Under the pieces are notes generated by a model. That model had not been told where the DNA came from, made no database searches, and was given only the letters and a program-made list of their open reading frames with translations. DNA of 63,346 nt from Hellea sp. Lineage in GTDB: Bacteria > Pseudomonadota > Alphaproteobacteria > Caulobacterales > Maricaulaceae. The DNA is taken from contig JAHDEZ010000011.1 of the NCBI GenBank assembly GCA_020628425.1, positions 1 through 63,346 of the forward strand. Direction: 5' to 3'. Every line of letters starts with the position of its first letter. The first letter of the stretch is position 1. Below, piece after piece: positions 20,509-30,752 of the stretch. A program made the position numbers and the translations under genes.

Positions 20509-22044
20509 ATGTTTGGTCTCGATCTCCCAATCCTGAGTATTATCACCTTCTTGCCTCTGGTCGGAGCGCTGGCCCTGATGTTGGCCTCCAAACTAGCAAA
20601 TGGTGAAGAGGGCCGTGTCCAATTAGAAAAGGCTGCGCCGAAGGTTGCTCTACTTGTTTCTTTGGCTGTTTTGATTTTGTCACTCTTACTGCTGACACAA
20701 TTTAAAAATGACACTCACGAGTTTCAGTTCGTAGAGAAATTTGACTGGCTCGGCGGCGGTATATCCTATCACCTTGGTGTGGACGGTATTTCTATATTGT
20801 TCGTCGTATTGACCGCCTTCCTGACCCCACTATGTATTATTGCCAGTCGCAAATCCATCAAGAAGCGTATGCTTGATTACATGGTAGCATTCCTGATTTT
20901 GGAAACCATAATGATCGGCGTCTTCTGTGCGCTGGATATGGTGTTGTTCTACCTCTTCTTTGAGGCGGTTCTTATACCGATGTTTATCATCATTGGTGTC
21001 TGGGGCGGTAAAGATAGAGTTTATGCTGCCTATAAGTTCTTCCTTTATACGCTTCTGGGTTCAGTCTTGATGCTCGCTGCCGTCTTGTGGATTTATTATT
21101 ATAGCGGCACCGGAAATGCCGCAGCGACAACAGACATCGTTGAGCTGCATCGTCGGCTGGACATCCCTGCGGGAGCGCAGACCTGGTTGTGGTTGGCATT
21201 CTTTGCGTCATTCGCGGTTAAGATGCCCATGTGGCCGGTGCATACCTGGTTGCCGGATGCTCACGTTCAGGCACCGACGGCGGGTTCAGTTATTCTTGCG
21301 GGTATCCTTTTGAAAATGGGCGGCTATGGCTTCCTAAGGTTCTCGCTGCCGCTATTCCCTGATGCGAGTGTGCAATTTACGCCTCTTGTGTTTGGCATGA
21401 GTGTTATCGCGATTATCTACACCTCACTTGTGGCTTACCGTCAGCATGACATTAAAAAGCTGATTGCATACTCCTCTGTTGCTCATATGGGATTTGTGAC
21501 CATGGGTATATTCGCGGCCAATGAGCTTGCGGTTCAGGGCGCTATTTTCCAGATGCTAAGCCACGGTTTGATCTCCGGGGCGCTCTTCTTTGGTGTCGGC
21601 GTAATTTACGACCGTATGCATACGCGAGAGATTAGTTTTTACGGCGGGCTGGTTCACCGTATGCCGATTTTCGCATTCTTCTTTATGTTGTTCACGATGG
21701 CCAATGTCGGCCTGCCGGGAACGTCCGGTTTCATCGGCGAAATTTGGACTATGGTGGGGACATTCCAAGTGAATCCTTGGGTCGCAGCGGGTGCCGCGCT
21801 TGGTATGGTCTTGTCGGCTGTTTATGCGCTACATCTCTATCGTGAGGTTGTCTTTGGTGAGCAAACTAATGAAAAGCTTGACGATATAGCTGATATGAAC
21901 AAAACGGAGATATTGGTGATGGCGCCTTTGGCGATCTTCACGATTATCTTGGGGGTATATCCTTCCCTTGTTACAGACGTCACCGCTGCCTCCGTTGAAA
22001 ATCTGATAACCAATTTCCAAGCCGCCATCGGGCAGGGGTCATAA
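20509..22044 (+). CDS. nuoM: NADH-quinone oxidoreductase subunit M (antiporter-like)
   Basis: Middle antiporter-like proton-pumping subunit, 511 residues and about 14 membrane helices. Markers: [21 protein letters not shown] with the conserved Glu, [21 protein letters not shown], and [13 protein letters not shown]. The ATG is 3 bases after the nuoL stop, and nuoN starts 4 bases after its own stop. Confidence 0.97.
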   Translation: MFGLDLPILSIITFLPLVGALALMLASKLANGEEGRVQLEKAAPKVALLVSLAVLILSLLLLTQFKNDTHEFQFVEKFDWLGGGISYHLGVDGISILFVVLTAFLTPLCIIASRKSIKKRMLDYMVAFLILETIMIGVFCALDMVLFYLFFEAVLIPMFIIIGVWGGKDRVYAAYKFFLYTLLGSVLMLAAVLWIYYYSGTGNAAATTDIVELHRRLDIPAGAQTWLWLAFFASFAVKMPMWPVHTWLPDAHVQAPTAGSVILAGILLKMGGYGFLRFSLPLFPDASVQFTPLVFGMSVIAIIYTSLVAYRQHDIKKLIAYSSVAHMGFVTMGIFAANELAVQGAIFQMLSHGLISGALFFGVGVIYDRMHTREISFYGGLVHRMPIFAFFFMLFTMANVGLPGTSGFIGEIWTMVGTFQVNPWVAAGAALGMVLSAVYALHLYREVVFGEQTNEKLDDIADMNKTEILVMAPLAIFTIILGVYPSLVTDVTAASVENLITNFQAAIGQGS

Positions 22045-22048
22045 GGCC

Positions 22049-23482
22049 ATGATTAATCCACAATTCATAGCACCGGAAATTCTCCTGGCCATCTCAGCAT
22101 CGCTGCTACTGGGCTTTGGCGTATCAAAAACGACGAATCGTGCACCTCTTGTACGTCTGATAGCTATTGGTGTTTTGGTATTATTCTCCGTCATCAGTTT
22201 TGTTTTAGGCGCACCAGATGGGCAATCGTTTTACGGGGCGCTTGTAACTGACGAATTTGCCCGTTTTACCAAGTTTTTCCTCGGAATAGCGGCAGCGTTT
22301 GGCCTTTTGATGGGAGGGAATTACCTTTCCCGAGAAAAGCTCGACCATTATGAATTCAGTGTGCTGACACTTTATGCCGTTTTGGGCATGAGTATTATGG
22401 TAAGCTCTAATAATCTATTGGCGCTCTATATTGGCATAGAAATGATGAGCCTGGCGCTCTACGTGCTGGCCGCCTTTAATCGGGATAGCTTGCGCGCTAC
22501 CGAAGCTGGATTGAAGTACTTCGTTTTGGGTGCGCTTTCATCGGGTATTTTGCTCTATGGTATATCGCTGATTTATGGTTTCACAGGCACGTTGAACTTT
22601 GATGGCATTGCGGCCTGGACCGAGACCAACGACCTGTCAGCTGGTTTAGTGGGGGGGATGGTATTCCTGCTATGTGGTTTGGCTTTCAAAATTTCAGCAG
22701 CACCATTCCATATGTGGACACCTGACGTATATGAGGGAGCTCCAACGCCCGTGACCGCGTTTTTCGCCGCGGCACCAAAACTAGCCGCTATTGCTTTGAT
22801 AGCTCGCGTCGTTATGGGGCCGTTTGGCAGTATCTCAGATCAATGGGTGCAGGTCATAATTGTCTTGGCGCTTCTCTCTATGTTTATCGGGGCCATAGGT
22901 GCGCTTCGCCAGACGAATATCAAACGCCTTATGGCTTATTCATCGATCGCCAATATGGGATATGCCCTTGTGCCTTTGACCGCTGCTTCAATGGCAGGCG
23001 TTCGCGGTATGCTGATATTTATGGTGATTTACTTGATTACGGTTCTGGGTGTGTTTGCTTGTATCCTTCAGATGCGAATTCGCGATGGAATGGTAGAACG
23101 GATCAGTGACCTGTCTGGTCTAGCGAATTCCAATCGTGGCATGGCCATTGCGCTGACTATCTTTATGTTATCGCTTATGGGCATCCCGTGGATGCTGGGT
23201 TTCTTCGGCAAGCTTTATGCTTTTTGGCCGGCTGTCACAGCAGGATATATCTGGTTGGTTGTTGCTGCGCTTATAGCTAGTGTCATTGGCGCGTTCTATT
23301 ATTTAAGAATAATCAAAATCATGTGGTTTGACGAAGCCGAACATGAGTTTGTAGCACCGTCCCGCGAGCTCAGCTGGATTTCTACAATTTCAGCAATCCT
23401 GCTTGGTGGCCTTCTCTTATTGCCATTCCTGGCCTTGCGGGGGCAGGCTTGGATCGAAATGGCAGCAAAAAGCATTTCCTAA
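22049..23482 (+). CDS. nuoN: NADH-quinone oxidoreductase subunit N (antiporter-like)
   Basis: Third antiporter-like subunit, 477 residues. Family features are LLALYIGIEMMSLALYVLAAF with the key Glu, APFHMWTPDVYEGAPTPVTAFF, and YSSIANMGYALVPL. It closes the complex I gene set, which is complete and undisturbed. The 3' end overlaps the following biotin ligase frame by 34 bases, so the accessory genes downstream are probably read from the same transcript. Confidence 0.97.
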   Translation: MINPQFIAPEILLAISASLLLGFGVSKTTNRAPLVRLIAIGVLVLFSVISFVLGAPDGQSFYGALVTDEFARFTKFFLGIAAAFGLLMGGNYLSREKLDHYEFSVLTLYAVLGMSIMVSSNNLLALYIGIEMMSLALYVLAAFNRDSLRATEAGLKYFVLGALSSGILLYGISLIYGFTGTLNFDGIAAWTETNDLSAGLVGGMVFLLCGLAFKISAAPFHMWTPDVYEGAPTPVTAFFAAAPKLAAIALIARVVMGPFGSISDQWVQVIIVLALLSMFIGAIGALRQTNIKRLMAYSSIANMGYALVPLTAASMAGVRGMLIFMVIYLITVLGVFACILQMRIRDGMVERISDLSGLANSNRGMAIALTIFMLSLMGIPWMLGFFGKLYAFWPAVTAGYIWLVVAALIASVIGAFYYLRIIKIMWFDEAEHEFVAPSRELSWISTISAILLGGLLLLPFLALRGQAWIEMAAKSIS

Positions 23483-24210
23483 GCGCGTATCTTTTGAGAC
23501 ATATCCGCCTTGATATAACGGAATCTACGAACCGTGACGCCAGGGAGTTGGCGTCAGAAGCGGATTTCGGACCTATCTGGATCACGGCCACTCAACAATT
23601 GGGAGGCCGGGGCCGTAATGGGCGTGAGTGGATTTCGCCCGCGGGTAATTTTTACGGTTCTTATCTTTTCCCAACAGAGCTCTCAAAGGCCCGGCTGGGG
23701 CAATATAGTTTTGTAGCAGCACTTGCTGTTTTTGATGCGTTGTCAGAGCTATACCCAGCGGGTGGGTTCAGTTTGAAATGGCCAAATGACACACTTTTGG
23801 ATGGCGCAAAAATTTCCGGTTTATTACTCGAAACAGGGACGACCCATCATCAGGCTTGGGTGATTGTAGGTATTGGAATAAACTTGGTGACGCATCCTGA
23901 AAACCTGTCTTATGCGGCGACCGATCTAATGTCAGTTTCAGGTGAAACGGTCCGCCCTGAATTGGTTTTAACGCAACTTAACCGTTTTTTTGAAAAATGG
24001 GCGGTAACATTGGAGCAATCGGGATTTTCTCTTTTACGAGATGCTTGGTTGAACCGGGCGCATAAAATACCCGGTCCCGTCAGAGTCAATCTGCCGGATG
24101 ATACCTTTGAAGGAGAGGCCATTGACCTGGGACAAGACGGGGCGTTGCATGTACGTCTTGCTAGTGGCACTATAAGGAAGGTACATGCCGGAGACGTTTT
24201 TCCAGGATAG
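23449..24210 (+). CDS. birA: Biotin--[acetyl-CoA-carboxylase] ligase
   Basis: Attaches biotin to the carboxyl carrier protein via biotinyl-AMP. The catalytic domain is complete: TESTN, the biotinyl-AMP loop GGRGRNGREW, KWPNDTLLDGAKISGLLLE and GIGINL, then the small C-terminal SH3-like domain. There is no N-terminal helix-turn-helix, so it is the monofunctional type and not a repressor. Start is taken as TTG 23449, inside nuoN; a later TTG near 23490 is also possible and would remove only about 13 non-conserved residues. The order nuoN-birA-coaX-rnj is common in alphaproteobacteria. Confidence 0.92.
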   Translation: MDRNGSKKHFLSAYLLRHIRLDITESTNRDARELASEADFGPIWITATQQLGGRGRNGREWISPAGNFYGSYLFPTELSKARLGQYSFVAALAVFDALSELYPAGGFSLKWPNDTLLDGAKISGLLLETGTTHHQAWVIVGIGINLVTHPENLSYAATDLMSVSGETVRPELVLTQLNRFFEKWAVTLEQSGFSLLRDAWLNRAHKIPGPVRVNLPDDTFEGEAIDLGQDGALHVRLASGTIRKVHAGDVFPG

Positions 24211-24213
24211 ATT

Positions 24214-24981
24214 ATGCTATTAGCCATAGACAGCGGAAACACTAACACGCTCTTTGCCATTCATGACGGCAAGGATTGGGTCGTTGAATGGCGCATCGCG
24301 ACAGATGCTGCCAGAACCGCAGACGAATACGCCGTTTGGTTTTATCAACTGATGCACATGCAGGGACTGAGCTTTGATGAGATCTCAGACTGTGTCATAT
24401 CAACTGTAGTGCCGCAATCACTGTTTAACATGCGAAATCTGGCCAGGCGACATTTGAATGTAGACCCGATTATCATAGGGGAACCCGGGATAGAAATCGG
24501 TATCGGTGTGCGAATAGATAACCCAAAAGAGGTTGGGGCCGACCGTCTCGTCAATTGCGTGGGCGCTCGGGTCAATTACAATGGGGATCTCATCATCGTG
24601 GATAGTGGTACGGCGACAACCTTCGATATTCTCTCCGAGGATAATCATTTTGAAGGCGGTATCATTGCACCAGGGATAAACCTTTCGGTCAAGGCATTGC
24701 ATGACGCGGCTGCGAAACTGCCTAGAATTGCGATTAAAAAGCCGGAAAAAGTTGTCGGCAAAAATACAGTAGCGGCCATGCAGTCAGGTGTTTTCTGGGG
24801 ATATATTGGCCTCATTGACGGGTTGATAAATCGGATAAAATCCGAGAGTGACAAGACATTCACCGTAATTGGAACGGGTGGCGTAGCATCGCTTTTCGAA
24901 GGCGCATCGTCTTCAATTGATCATTACGATGCCAATCTAACCATAAATGGTCTTTACGAGATCTGGAAGTTGAACCAATAA
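24214..24981 (+). CDS. coaX: Type III pantothenate kinase
   Basis: Phosphorylates pantothenate in the first step of coenzyme A synthesis (ASKHA fold). The 255-residue protein has the phosphate-1 motif [15 protein letters not shown] at the N-terminus, the substrate region [31 protein letters not shown] and EGGIIAPG. It starts 3 bases after birA. Its stop shares one base with the rnj start (TAATG), so both are translated in close succession. Confidence 0.96.
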   Translation: MLLAIDSGNTNTLFAIHDGKDWVVEWRIATDAARTADEYAVWFYQLMHMQGLSFDEISDCVISTVVPQSLFNMRNLARRHLNVDPIIIGEPGIEIGIGVRIDNPKEVGADRLVNCVGARVNYNGDLIIVDSGTATTFDILSEDNHFEGGIIAPGINLSVKALHDAAAKLPRIAIKKPEKVVGKNTVAAMQSGVFWGYIGLIDGLINRIKSESDKTFTVIGTGGVASLFEGASSSIDHYDANLTINGLYEIWKLNQ

Positions 24982-26660
24982 TGTCTTTACGCGAAGACCA
25001 TCTTGTATTCTTACCTCTTGGGGGTAGCGGCGAAATCGGTATGAATTTGAACCTGTTCGGATTTGGGCCGGAACATGATCGCAAATGGATCATCGTCGAC
25101 ATCGGGGTAAGTTTTGGCGATCTTTCTACACCCGGTATCGAAATAGTTATGCCCGATACCGAGTTTATCGAAGGCTATAGAGACAATCTATTAGGTATCG
25201 TTTTGACCCATGCCCATGAAGACCATATGGGGGCGCTCGCCCGGCTTTGGCCGCGCTTGAAATGCCCAGTCTATGCGACACCTTTTACAATGTATCTGGT
25301 CAAAGATCGTCTCGCGGAGTTTGGTTTGCTCGACGCTGTGGAACTTCACGAAATGCCACTGAAAAGCCGGTTTCAATTAGGTCCGTTTGATTTGGAATAT
25401 GTGACTATCACTCACTCTATTCCAGAACCTAATGGGTTGGCCATTCGAACACCCGCTGGAACGGTCATGCATACGGGCGACTGGAAGATCGACGAGGACC
25501 CCCAAATCGGCGAACCGACAGATGTTGAACGGTTGAATGCACTGCGTGACGAGGGTGTGCTTGCGATGATCTGCGATAGCACTAACGCGCTTTCGCCAGG
25601 ACGAGCTGGCTCTGAAGGGGATGTCCGCAAAGAACTTATAAAGCTCGTTAGTGAATTTGAGGGGCGTGCTATAGCTGTCGCTTCGTTCGCGTCCAATGTT
25701 GCCCGCCTTGAGAGTATTATGGTGGCAGCCAAAGAAAATGACCGAGTCGTCTGTCTGGTAGGGCGGAGCATGAAACGCATGACAGGCGCGGCGAAAGCCG
25801 TTGGTTTGCTATCTGGTATGGGGCCTGTGATTGACGAAGAAGAGGCCGAAGCCCTGCCATCTGGACATGTGCTTTATATTTGCACCGGTTCACAGGGGGA
25901 GAGCCGCGCTGCCCTGTCTCGAATTGCCAATGGCGAGCGTCGCCATGTTAAGTTTTCCCGCGGGGATGTCGTGATTTTCTCCTCGAAAATTATTCCGGGC
26001 AATGAGAAAGGAATATTCCGCTTGCAAAACAGTCTGGCTGAGGACGGTGTTCAGATTGTGACGGAGAAGGATCGACCGATCCATGTTTCAGGTCATCCCT
26101 ATCAGGATGAGCTAAAGGACATGTATGAATGGGTGAGGCCACATATTTCTATTCCAGTTCACGGCGAACGGCGGCATTTACTGCAGCATGCCGAGCTGGC
26201 CAAAGCTTGGGGTGTGCCCCACGCTTATGACCCCCACAATGGAGAGATGATCAAATTGTCGAAAGACGGGGCCGAGGTCATCGATATTGTGCCAAGCGGG
26301 CGCCTTCACGAAGACGCGGGCCATATTGTCAGAGCTGATGATGAGAGTCTAAGATTGCGCAAGAAAATGGCTTACGCAGGACATATTACTGTGAGCCTAG
26401 TCTACAATGCCAAGGGTAAAATCCTTTCTGGGCCCGAACCCCGTATAAGTGGATTCCCAGAGGGGCCCGGCGGTGAATTTATGGATGCGTTGCTAGACGA
26501 AGTCGCTGACGAAGCAGAAGAGGCTTTTTTCGCTATTCCGTCCAAAGCCCGTCAAAACGAAGATTTAGTCGAAGAACGCATTCGCTCTCGCATTAAGAAG
26601 ATGGTGCGAAATAAAACTGATAAACGGGCGATCGTCGAAGTCACTGCCCACCGAATTTAG
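24981..26660 (+). CDS. rnj: Ribonuclease J
   Basis: Metallo-beta-lactamase/beta-CASP ribonuclease with endo- and 5'-3' exonuclease activity, acting in RNA turnover and rRNA maturation. The zinc site is LTHAHEDHMGAL (HxHxDH), followed by HSIPEPNGLAI and MHTGDWKID. The beta-CASP part has CDSTNA and SGHPYQDELKDM, and the C-terminal domain is present (559 residues in all). It follows coaX with a one-base overlap. In alphaproteobacteria it usually coexists with RNase E. Confidence 0.95.
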   Translation: MSLREDHLVFLPLGGSGEIGMNLNLFGFGPEHDRKWIIVDIGVSFGDLSTPGIEIVMPDTEFIEGYRDNLLGIVLTHAHEDHMGALARLWPRLKCPVYATPFTMYLVKDRLAEFGLLDAVELHEMPLKSRFQLGPFDLEYVTITHSIPEPNGLAIRTPAGTVMHTGDWKIDEDPQIGEPTDVERLNALRDEGVLAMICDSTNALSPGRAGSEGDVRKELIKLVSEFEGRAIAVASFASNVARLESIMVAAKENDRVVCLVGRSMKRMTGAAKAVGLLSGMGPVIDEEEAEALPSGHVLYICTGSQGESRAALSRIANGERRHVKFSRGDVVIFSSKIIPGNEKGIFRLQNSLAEDGVQIVTEKDRPIHVSGHPYQDELKDMYEWVRPHISIPVHGERRHLLQHAELAKAWGVPHAYDPHNGEMIKLSKDGAEVIDIVPSGRLHEDAGHIVRADDESLRLRKKMAYAGHITVSLVYNAKGKILSGPEPRISGFPEGPGGEFMDALLDEVADEAEEAFFAIPSKARQNEDLVEERIRSRIKKMVRNKTDKRAIVEVTAHRI

Positions 26661-26668
26661 GAGGTCTC

Positions 26669-27085
26669 ATGATTGGCTCAATGAACCATGTTGGCATAGC
26701 TGTCCCCGATATCGAGACAGCTATCGCATTTTACCGTGATGTTTTAGGGGCGGTAGACATCACTGAGCCAAGGGACTTGCCGCCTCAAGGTGTCACTTAT
26801 GCTTTTGTCAATTTGCCCAGCGGGCAGGTAGAGCTCATTACGCCATTTGGTGAGGATTCACCTATTAATAAGTTTCTAGAGCGGAACCCTAAGGGTGGAC
26901 AACACCACGTCTGTTTTGAGGTTGAGGATATTCATGAAGCAAGCCTGTTGATGGCAGAACGGGGCATGCGGGTTTTAAACGAACCCCGTATTGGAGCACA
27001 TGGTACATTAGTTGTCTTTCTTCATCCCGGAGATGCAGGGGGTGTGCTAATAGAGCTCATGGAAAGTCACAAAGAAGCGCACTAA
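26669..27085 (+). CDS. mce: Methylmalonyl-CoA epimerase
   Basis: A VOC-fold metalloenzyme of 138 residues that interconverts (R)- and (S)-methylmalonyl-CoA in propionate catabolism. Typical are MNHVGIAVPDIETAIAFYRDVLGA, GQVELITPFGEDSPINKFLE, GQHHVCFEVEDI and the C-terminal VLIELME with a metal-ligand Glu. It starts 8 bases after rnj with AGGAGG as ribosome-binding site. The mutase is not in this window. Confidence 0.93.
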   Translation: MIGSMNHVGIAVPDIETAIAFYRDVLGAVDITEPRDLPPQGVTYAFVNLPSGQVELITPFGEDSPINKFLERNPKGGQHHVCFEVEDIHEASLLMAERGMRVLNEPRIGAHGTLVVFLHPGDAGGVLIELMESHKEAH

Positions 27086-27094
27086 TACAGCGCT

Positions 27095-27340
27095 ATGGAT
27101 ATTGCGAGCGCCATTCTGATATACGTCCTGCTGTGGTGGGTGACCCTTTTTGCGGTTCTACCTATCGGGGTCAGAGGGCAGGCCGAGGAAAACAATATTG
27201 TTCACGGTAGCGATCCTGGTGCGCCGGTCAAAGCCAATATGCGCAAGAAAGTCATCATAACGACAATTGTGTCGGCGATACTGTTTGTCGTAGTTTATTT
27301 TATGATCGTCTATGACGTCTTTGGTGTTGCGAATTCGTAA
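27095..27340 (+). CDS. DUF1467 family small membrane protein
   Basis: An 81-residue protein with two membrane helices separated by a hydrophilic loop containing LPIGVRGQAEE and GSDPGAPVKANMRKK, the recognisable core of DUF1467. This family is almost confined to alphaproteobacteria and commonly sits between mce and proS, as here. Its function is not established. It lies 9 bases after mce and is likely the last gene of the long transcript; 88 bases then separate it from proS. Confidence 0.9.
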   Translation: MDIASAILIYVLLWWVTLFAVLPIGVRGQAEENNIVHGSDPGAPVKANMRKKVIITTIVSAILFVVVYFMIVYDVFGVANS

Positions 27341-27428
27341 CAAACCCTTCTATTGAATACAAAGTTAGTTTCGCGTAGCACGCGTAAAACGGTGATTTGT
27401 TTCACTACAGAAAAAGGACTGGATCGGC

Positions 27429-28760
27429 ATGCGCTTATCGCGATATTTTTTGCCTTTGCTCAAGGAAACGCCTGCGGACGCGACCATTGCTTCGCATAAA
27501 TATATGCTGCGGGCCGGTATGATCAAACAAAACAGCGCCGGTATTTATAGTTGGTTGCCGCTCGGCTTTAAGGTCCTCAAGAAAATCGAACAGATTGTCC
27601 GGGAAGAGCAGGACAAGGCGGGAGCTATTGAAATGCTTATGCCTACGATTCAATCCGCCGATCTTTGGAAAGAAACCGGGCGATATAACGCTTACGGCCC
27701 TGAAATGTTGCGTATCACAGACCGGCATGAGCGGGAAATGCTTTACGGCCCGACCAATGAGGACATGATTACGGATATCTTTCGTAGTTTTGTACGGTCT
27801 TACAAGGACTTACCCAAAAATCTTTATCATATTCAATGGAAGTTTCGCGATGAACGCCGCCCGCGTTTCGGTGTCATGCGCGGTCGTGAATTTCTGATGA
27901 AGGATGCTTACTCCTTTGATATGTCTGCCGAGGATGCGAGGCGGTCTTACAACAAAATGTTCCTCGCCTATCTGAACACTTACGCTCGAATGGGGCTCAA
28001 AGCCGTTGCGATGAAAGCCGATACCGGCCCCATTGGTGGGGACTTGTCCCATGAGTTTATCATTCTGGCTGAAACCGGCGAAAGCGAAGTTTTTTGTCAT
28101 GCTGATCTTGTGAACATGCCTCCCCCTGGAGAGCTGGACTTTGAAGCTGACTTGCAGCCTTTGGTCAATGAACGTTTGGCCTTGTATGCGGCGACAGATG
28201 AAATGCATGATGCCGCCGCGTTTGCCAAGATACCCGAGGACAAGCGATTATCCGCCCGGGGCATCGAGGTGGGTCATATCTTCTACTTTGGTGAAAAATA
28301 TTCTGAGCCCATGGGGGCCAAGGTAATGGACAAAGACGGCAAGGCCGTTACGGTCCATATGGGTTCATATGGTGTCGGCGTCTCAAGACTGGTTGGTGGG
28401 ATTATCGAGGCCAGTCATGATGAAAACGGCATCATCTGGCCCAAAGAAGTCGCACCATTTGGTGCAGGAATTATAAATCTTAAAGTCGGAGATGAAGAAG
28501 CCGACAAAGTCTCAGAAGATGTATACGCCAAACTCACGGCCGCGGGTGTTGACCCGCTTTACGACGATAAGTCTGATCGAGGCGGCGTGAAGTTTTCACG
28601 CATGGATTTGATTGGTTTGCCTTATCAAATTACCGTTGGGCCAAGGGGCCTGAAAGAGGGTATTGTTGAGGTTAAAGACCGTGCAACCGGCAAACGTCAA
28701 AATCTGGCGCCCGATGCCGCAGTCAACTTTATCTCGGCCCAATTTGGAGTCGGTGCTTGA
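27429..28760 (+). CDS. proS: Proline--tRNA ligase (short bacterial form)
   Basis: Class II aminoacyl-tRNA synthetase, 443 residues, without the insertion (editing) domain found in the long E. coli-type enzyme. This is the usual form in alphaproteobacteria. Motif 2 ([21 protein letters not shown]), motif 3 ([16 protein letters not shown]) and the anticodon-binding domain ([19 protein letters not shown]) are intact. The 88-base gap before it may hold its promoter. The stop overlaps the lolC start (TTGA). Confidence 0.96.
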   Translation: MRLSRYFLPLLKETPADATIASHKYMLRAGMIKQNSAGIYSWLPLGFKVLKKIEQIVREEQDKAGAIEMLMPTIQSADLWKETGRYNAYGPEMLRITDRHEREMLYGPTNEDMITDIFRSFVRSYKDLPKNLYHIQWKFRDERRPRFGVMRGREFLMKDAYSFDMSAEDARRSYNKMFLAYLNTYARMGLKAVAMKADTGPIGGDLSHEFIILAETGESEVFCHADLVNMPPPGELDFEADLQPLVNERLALYAATDEMHDAAAFAKIPEDKRLSARGIEVGHIFYFGEKYSEPMGAKVMDKDGKAVTVHMGSYGVGVSRLVGGIIEASHDENGIIWPKEVAPFGAGIINLKVGDEEADKVSEDVYAKLTAAGVDPLYDDKSDRGGVKFSRMDLIGLPYQITVGPRGLKEGIVEVKDRATGKRQNLAPDAAVNFISAQFGVGA

Positions 28761-30061
28761 ACGACACACGGCCCATAGACAGCGGTATCAATCCGCCATT
28801 TGGTGCGGTTGAGCGTAAAATTGCGCGCCGCTATCTGGGTGCCAAGAAGAAGGATGGTGGCGTCGCCGTAATTGCCTGGATTTCCTTTGTTTGCATCATG
28901 CTTGCCATAACGGCCATGATTGTCATTATGTCGATCATGAATGGGTTTAGGGACACGGTTATCGAGATCACTCTGGGCTCGGAAGGCCATGTATTCGTAG
29001 AACTCGATAGCTGGGATATTCCCCCAGAGGAAATGGCGAAAATAGAGCAACGTTTGTCCGATATTCCCGAGGTTGAGAATGCATTCGAATATTCAGACTC
29101 GGGTGCAGGTTTTGCCGCTAATGAAACATTGAGCGCAGCTCGTGTCATGGGGATTAGCAAAGAAAACCTGGAGAAATTTGAGCTTGTCTCCAGCAAAGTT
29201 GTTGCCGGAAATCTTGATTTTTTCGGGCAGGGGCGCGGCGCAGAACATCAAATCGCAATCGGCCAAGTGCTGGCAGACAGTGCAGGTCTTATGGTCGGTG
29301 ACCGGGTCAGGATAATGACGCCTCGAACCCGCAATACTCCCCAAGGTCGATTGCCTGTGATGAAGGTTTACACGATTGGTGCCATATTTAAGACGGGCCT
29401 ACTCAAGACTGATAATATCCGTGTTTTCATGGAGCTTAATCAAGCACAGCTGCTATTTGATGGTGGGCGGAAAAAAGGTTCAATCCAAATGCGTCTATCT
29501 GATCCGGATGACGTCGACAAAGTCGCGGCTGAAGTCCGTAAGGTTTTCCAAGGCACGGCTAGAGTTTCGACTTGGAAAAACCGGTTCCAAGATGAGGCTT
29601 TCGCCCTTAGGACCGAGCAAATTGCCATGCGGTTTATCTTTGTTATTGTGGTTATTATCTCAACATTTCCGATTTTATCGGCCATGCTGATGTTGGTAAA
29701 AAATAAGGCGCGGGATATCGCAATTTTGCGAACGATCGGGGCAACGCAGGGATCTGTGCTGAGGATTTTCTTTATCGCGGGTACCATTATCGGGATCTGC
29801 GGAACAATAGCGGGGCTCTTGCTGGGGCTTCTAATATGCTGGCAAGTGGACGGCATACAGGCCATTATTGAGGGGATAACTCAACAGCCATTATTCCCAC
29901 AGGGGGCCTACGGACTTGACGGTTCAATTCCGGTAAAAGTTGTCCGTAGCGAAGTGATTGTAGTTGCTCTTTGCGGATTCATCATATCTGCTATTGCAAC
30001 TTTCTTCCCGGCGTGGGGGGCATCGAAAACCGATCCTGTGGAGGCGCTACGTTATGAGTAA
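28757..30061 (+). CDS. lolC: Lipoprotein-releasing ABC transporter permease LolC/LolE
   Basis: Inner-membrane permease of the LolCDE system, which extracts outer-membrane lipoproteins and hands them to LolA. The protein has an N-terminal helix (about residues 45-70), a large periplasmic MacB-like domain, and three C-terminal FtsX helices, with [17 protein letters not shown] just after the second helix. The single permease gene suggests a homodimeric LolC/E as in many alphaproteobacteria. Start is TTG at 28757, overlapping the proS stop by 4 bases; it overlaps lolD by 8 bases. Confidence 0.93.
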   Translation: MNDTRPIDSGINPPFGAVERKIARRYLGAKKKDGGVAVIAWISFVCIMLAITAMIVIMSIMNGFRDTVIEITLGSEGHVFVELDSWDIPPEEMAKIEQRLSDIPEVENAFEYSDSGAGFAANETLSAARVMGISKENLEKFELVSSKVVAGNLDFFGQGRGAEHQIAIGQVLADSAGLMVGDRVRIMTPRTRNTPQGRLPVMKVYTIGAIFKTGLLKTDNIRVFMELNQAQLLFDGGRKKGSIQMRLSDPDDVDKVAAEVRKVFQGTARVSTWKNRFQDEAFALRTEQIAMRFIFVIVVIISTFPILSAMLMLVKNKARDIAILRTIGATQGSVLRIFFIAGTIIGICGTIAGLLLGLLICWQVDGIQAIIEGITQQPLFPQGAYGLDGSIPVKVVRSEVIVVALCGFIISAIATFFPAWGASKTDPVEALRYE

Positions 30062-30752
30062 TCAGCGTCGTCCTATATTATCGGTCCGAAACCTGCACCG
30101 GAATTACCCGTCCGGAGGCAGCATTCTTCATGTTATGAAGGGGGCGGATATTGATATTTACCCTGGGGAGATGGTTGGATTGGTCGGGCCATCAGGGTCA
30201 GGAAAGTCAACCTTGCTGCATGCTGCCGGATTATTGGAAAAGCCGAATGCGGGCGAAGTCTACATCAATGGCAAAGAAAGCCTGAAACTATCAGATTATG
30301 AGCGCACAAGCATTAGGCGCGCGTCGATAGGCATGGTCTATCAGTTTCATCATTTGCTCAAAGAATTCTCTGCACTTGATAATGTGGTTATTCCACAGTT
30401 GGTCGCAGGAAAATCCAGATCATATGCGGAAAAAGAAGCAACGCGATTGTTGACGCTTATGGGACTGGCGGAGCGCACCCATCATAGACCCTCTCAGATG
30501 TCGGGTGGCGAACAACAGCGTGTCGCTATTTGCCGTGCGATCGCCAATAATCCTCAATTGCTTTTGGCAGATGAGCCGACAGGTAATCTTGACCCGGCGA
30601 CGTCTGGGGCTGTTTTTCAGGCGCTTATGCGTCTTGTACGTCAGGAAAAAGTGGCGGCTTTGATTGCTACTCACAATATGGCGTTGACCCAATATATGGA
30701 TCGTGTGCTGACGGTTCAGGACGGCCTGATTATTCCTTATCGTCCAAACTAA
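30054..30752 (+). CDS. lolD: Lipoprotein-releasing ABC transporter ATPase LolD
   Basis: ATPase partner of the preceding permease. Walker A GPSGSGKST, Q-loop VYQFHHLL, signature MSGGEQQR, Walker B LLLADEPTGNLDP and switch His in ATHNM are all present. It has 232 residues from the ATG at 30054, which lies inside the end of lolC. A longer frame from 29964 would re-read lolC and is rejected. Its stop overlaps the stop of the convergent permease gene by 3 bases. Confidence 0.95.
   Translation: MSNQRRPILSVRNLHRNYPSGGSILHVMKGADIDIYPGEMVGLVGPSGSGKSTLLHAAGLLEKPNAGEVYINGKESLKLSDYERTSIRRASIGMVYQFHHLLKEFSALDNVVIPQLVAGKSRSYAEKEATRLLTLMGLAERTHHRPSQMSGGEQQRVAICRAIANNPQLLLADEPTGNLDPATSGAVFQALMRLVRQEKVAALIATHNMALTQYMDRVLTVQDGLIIPYRPN

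Noticed and set aside
29964..30053. Upstream in-frame start for lolD
   Set aside because: The extra 30 residues re-read lolC; LolD normally begins where the ATG at 30054 lies.
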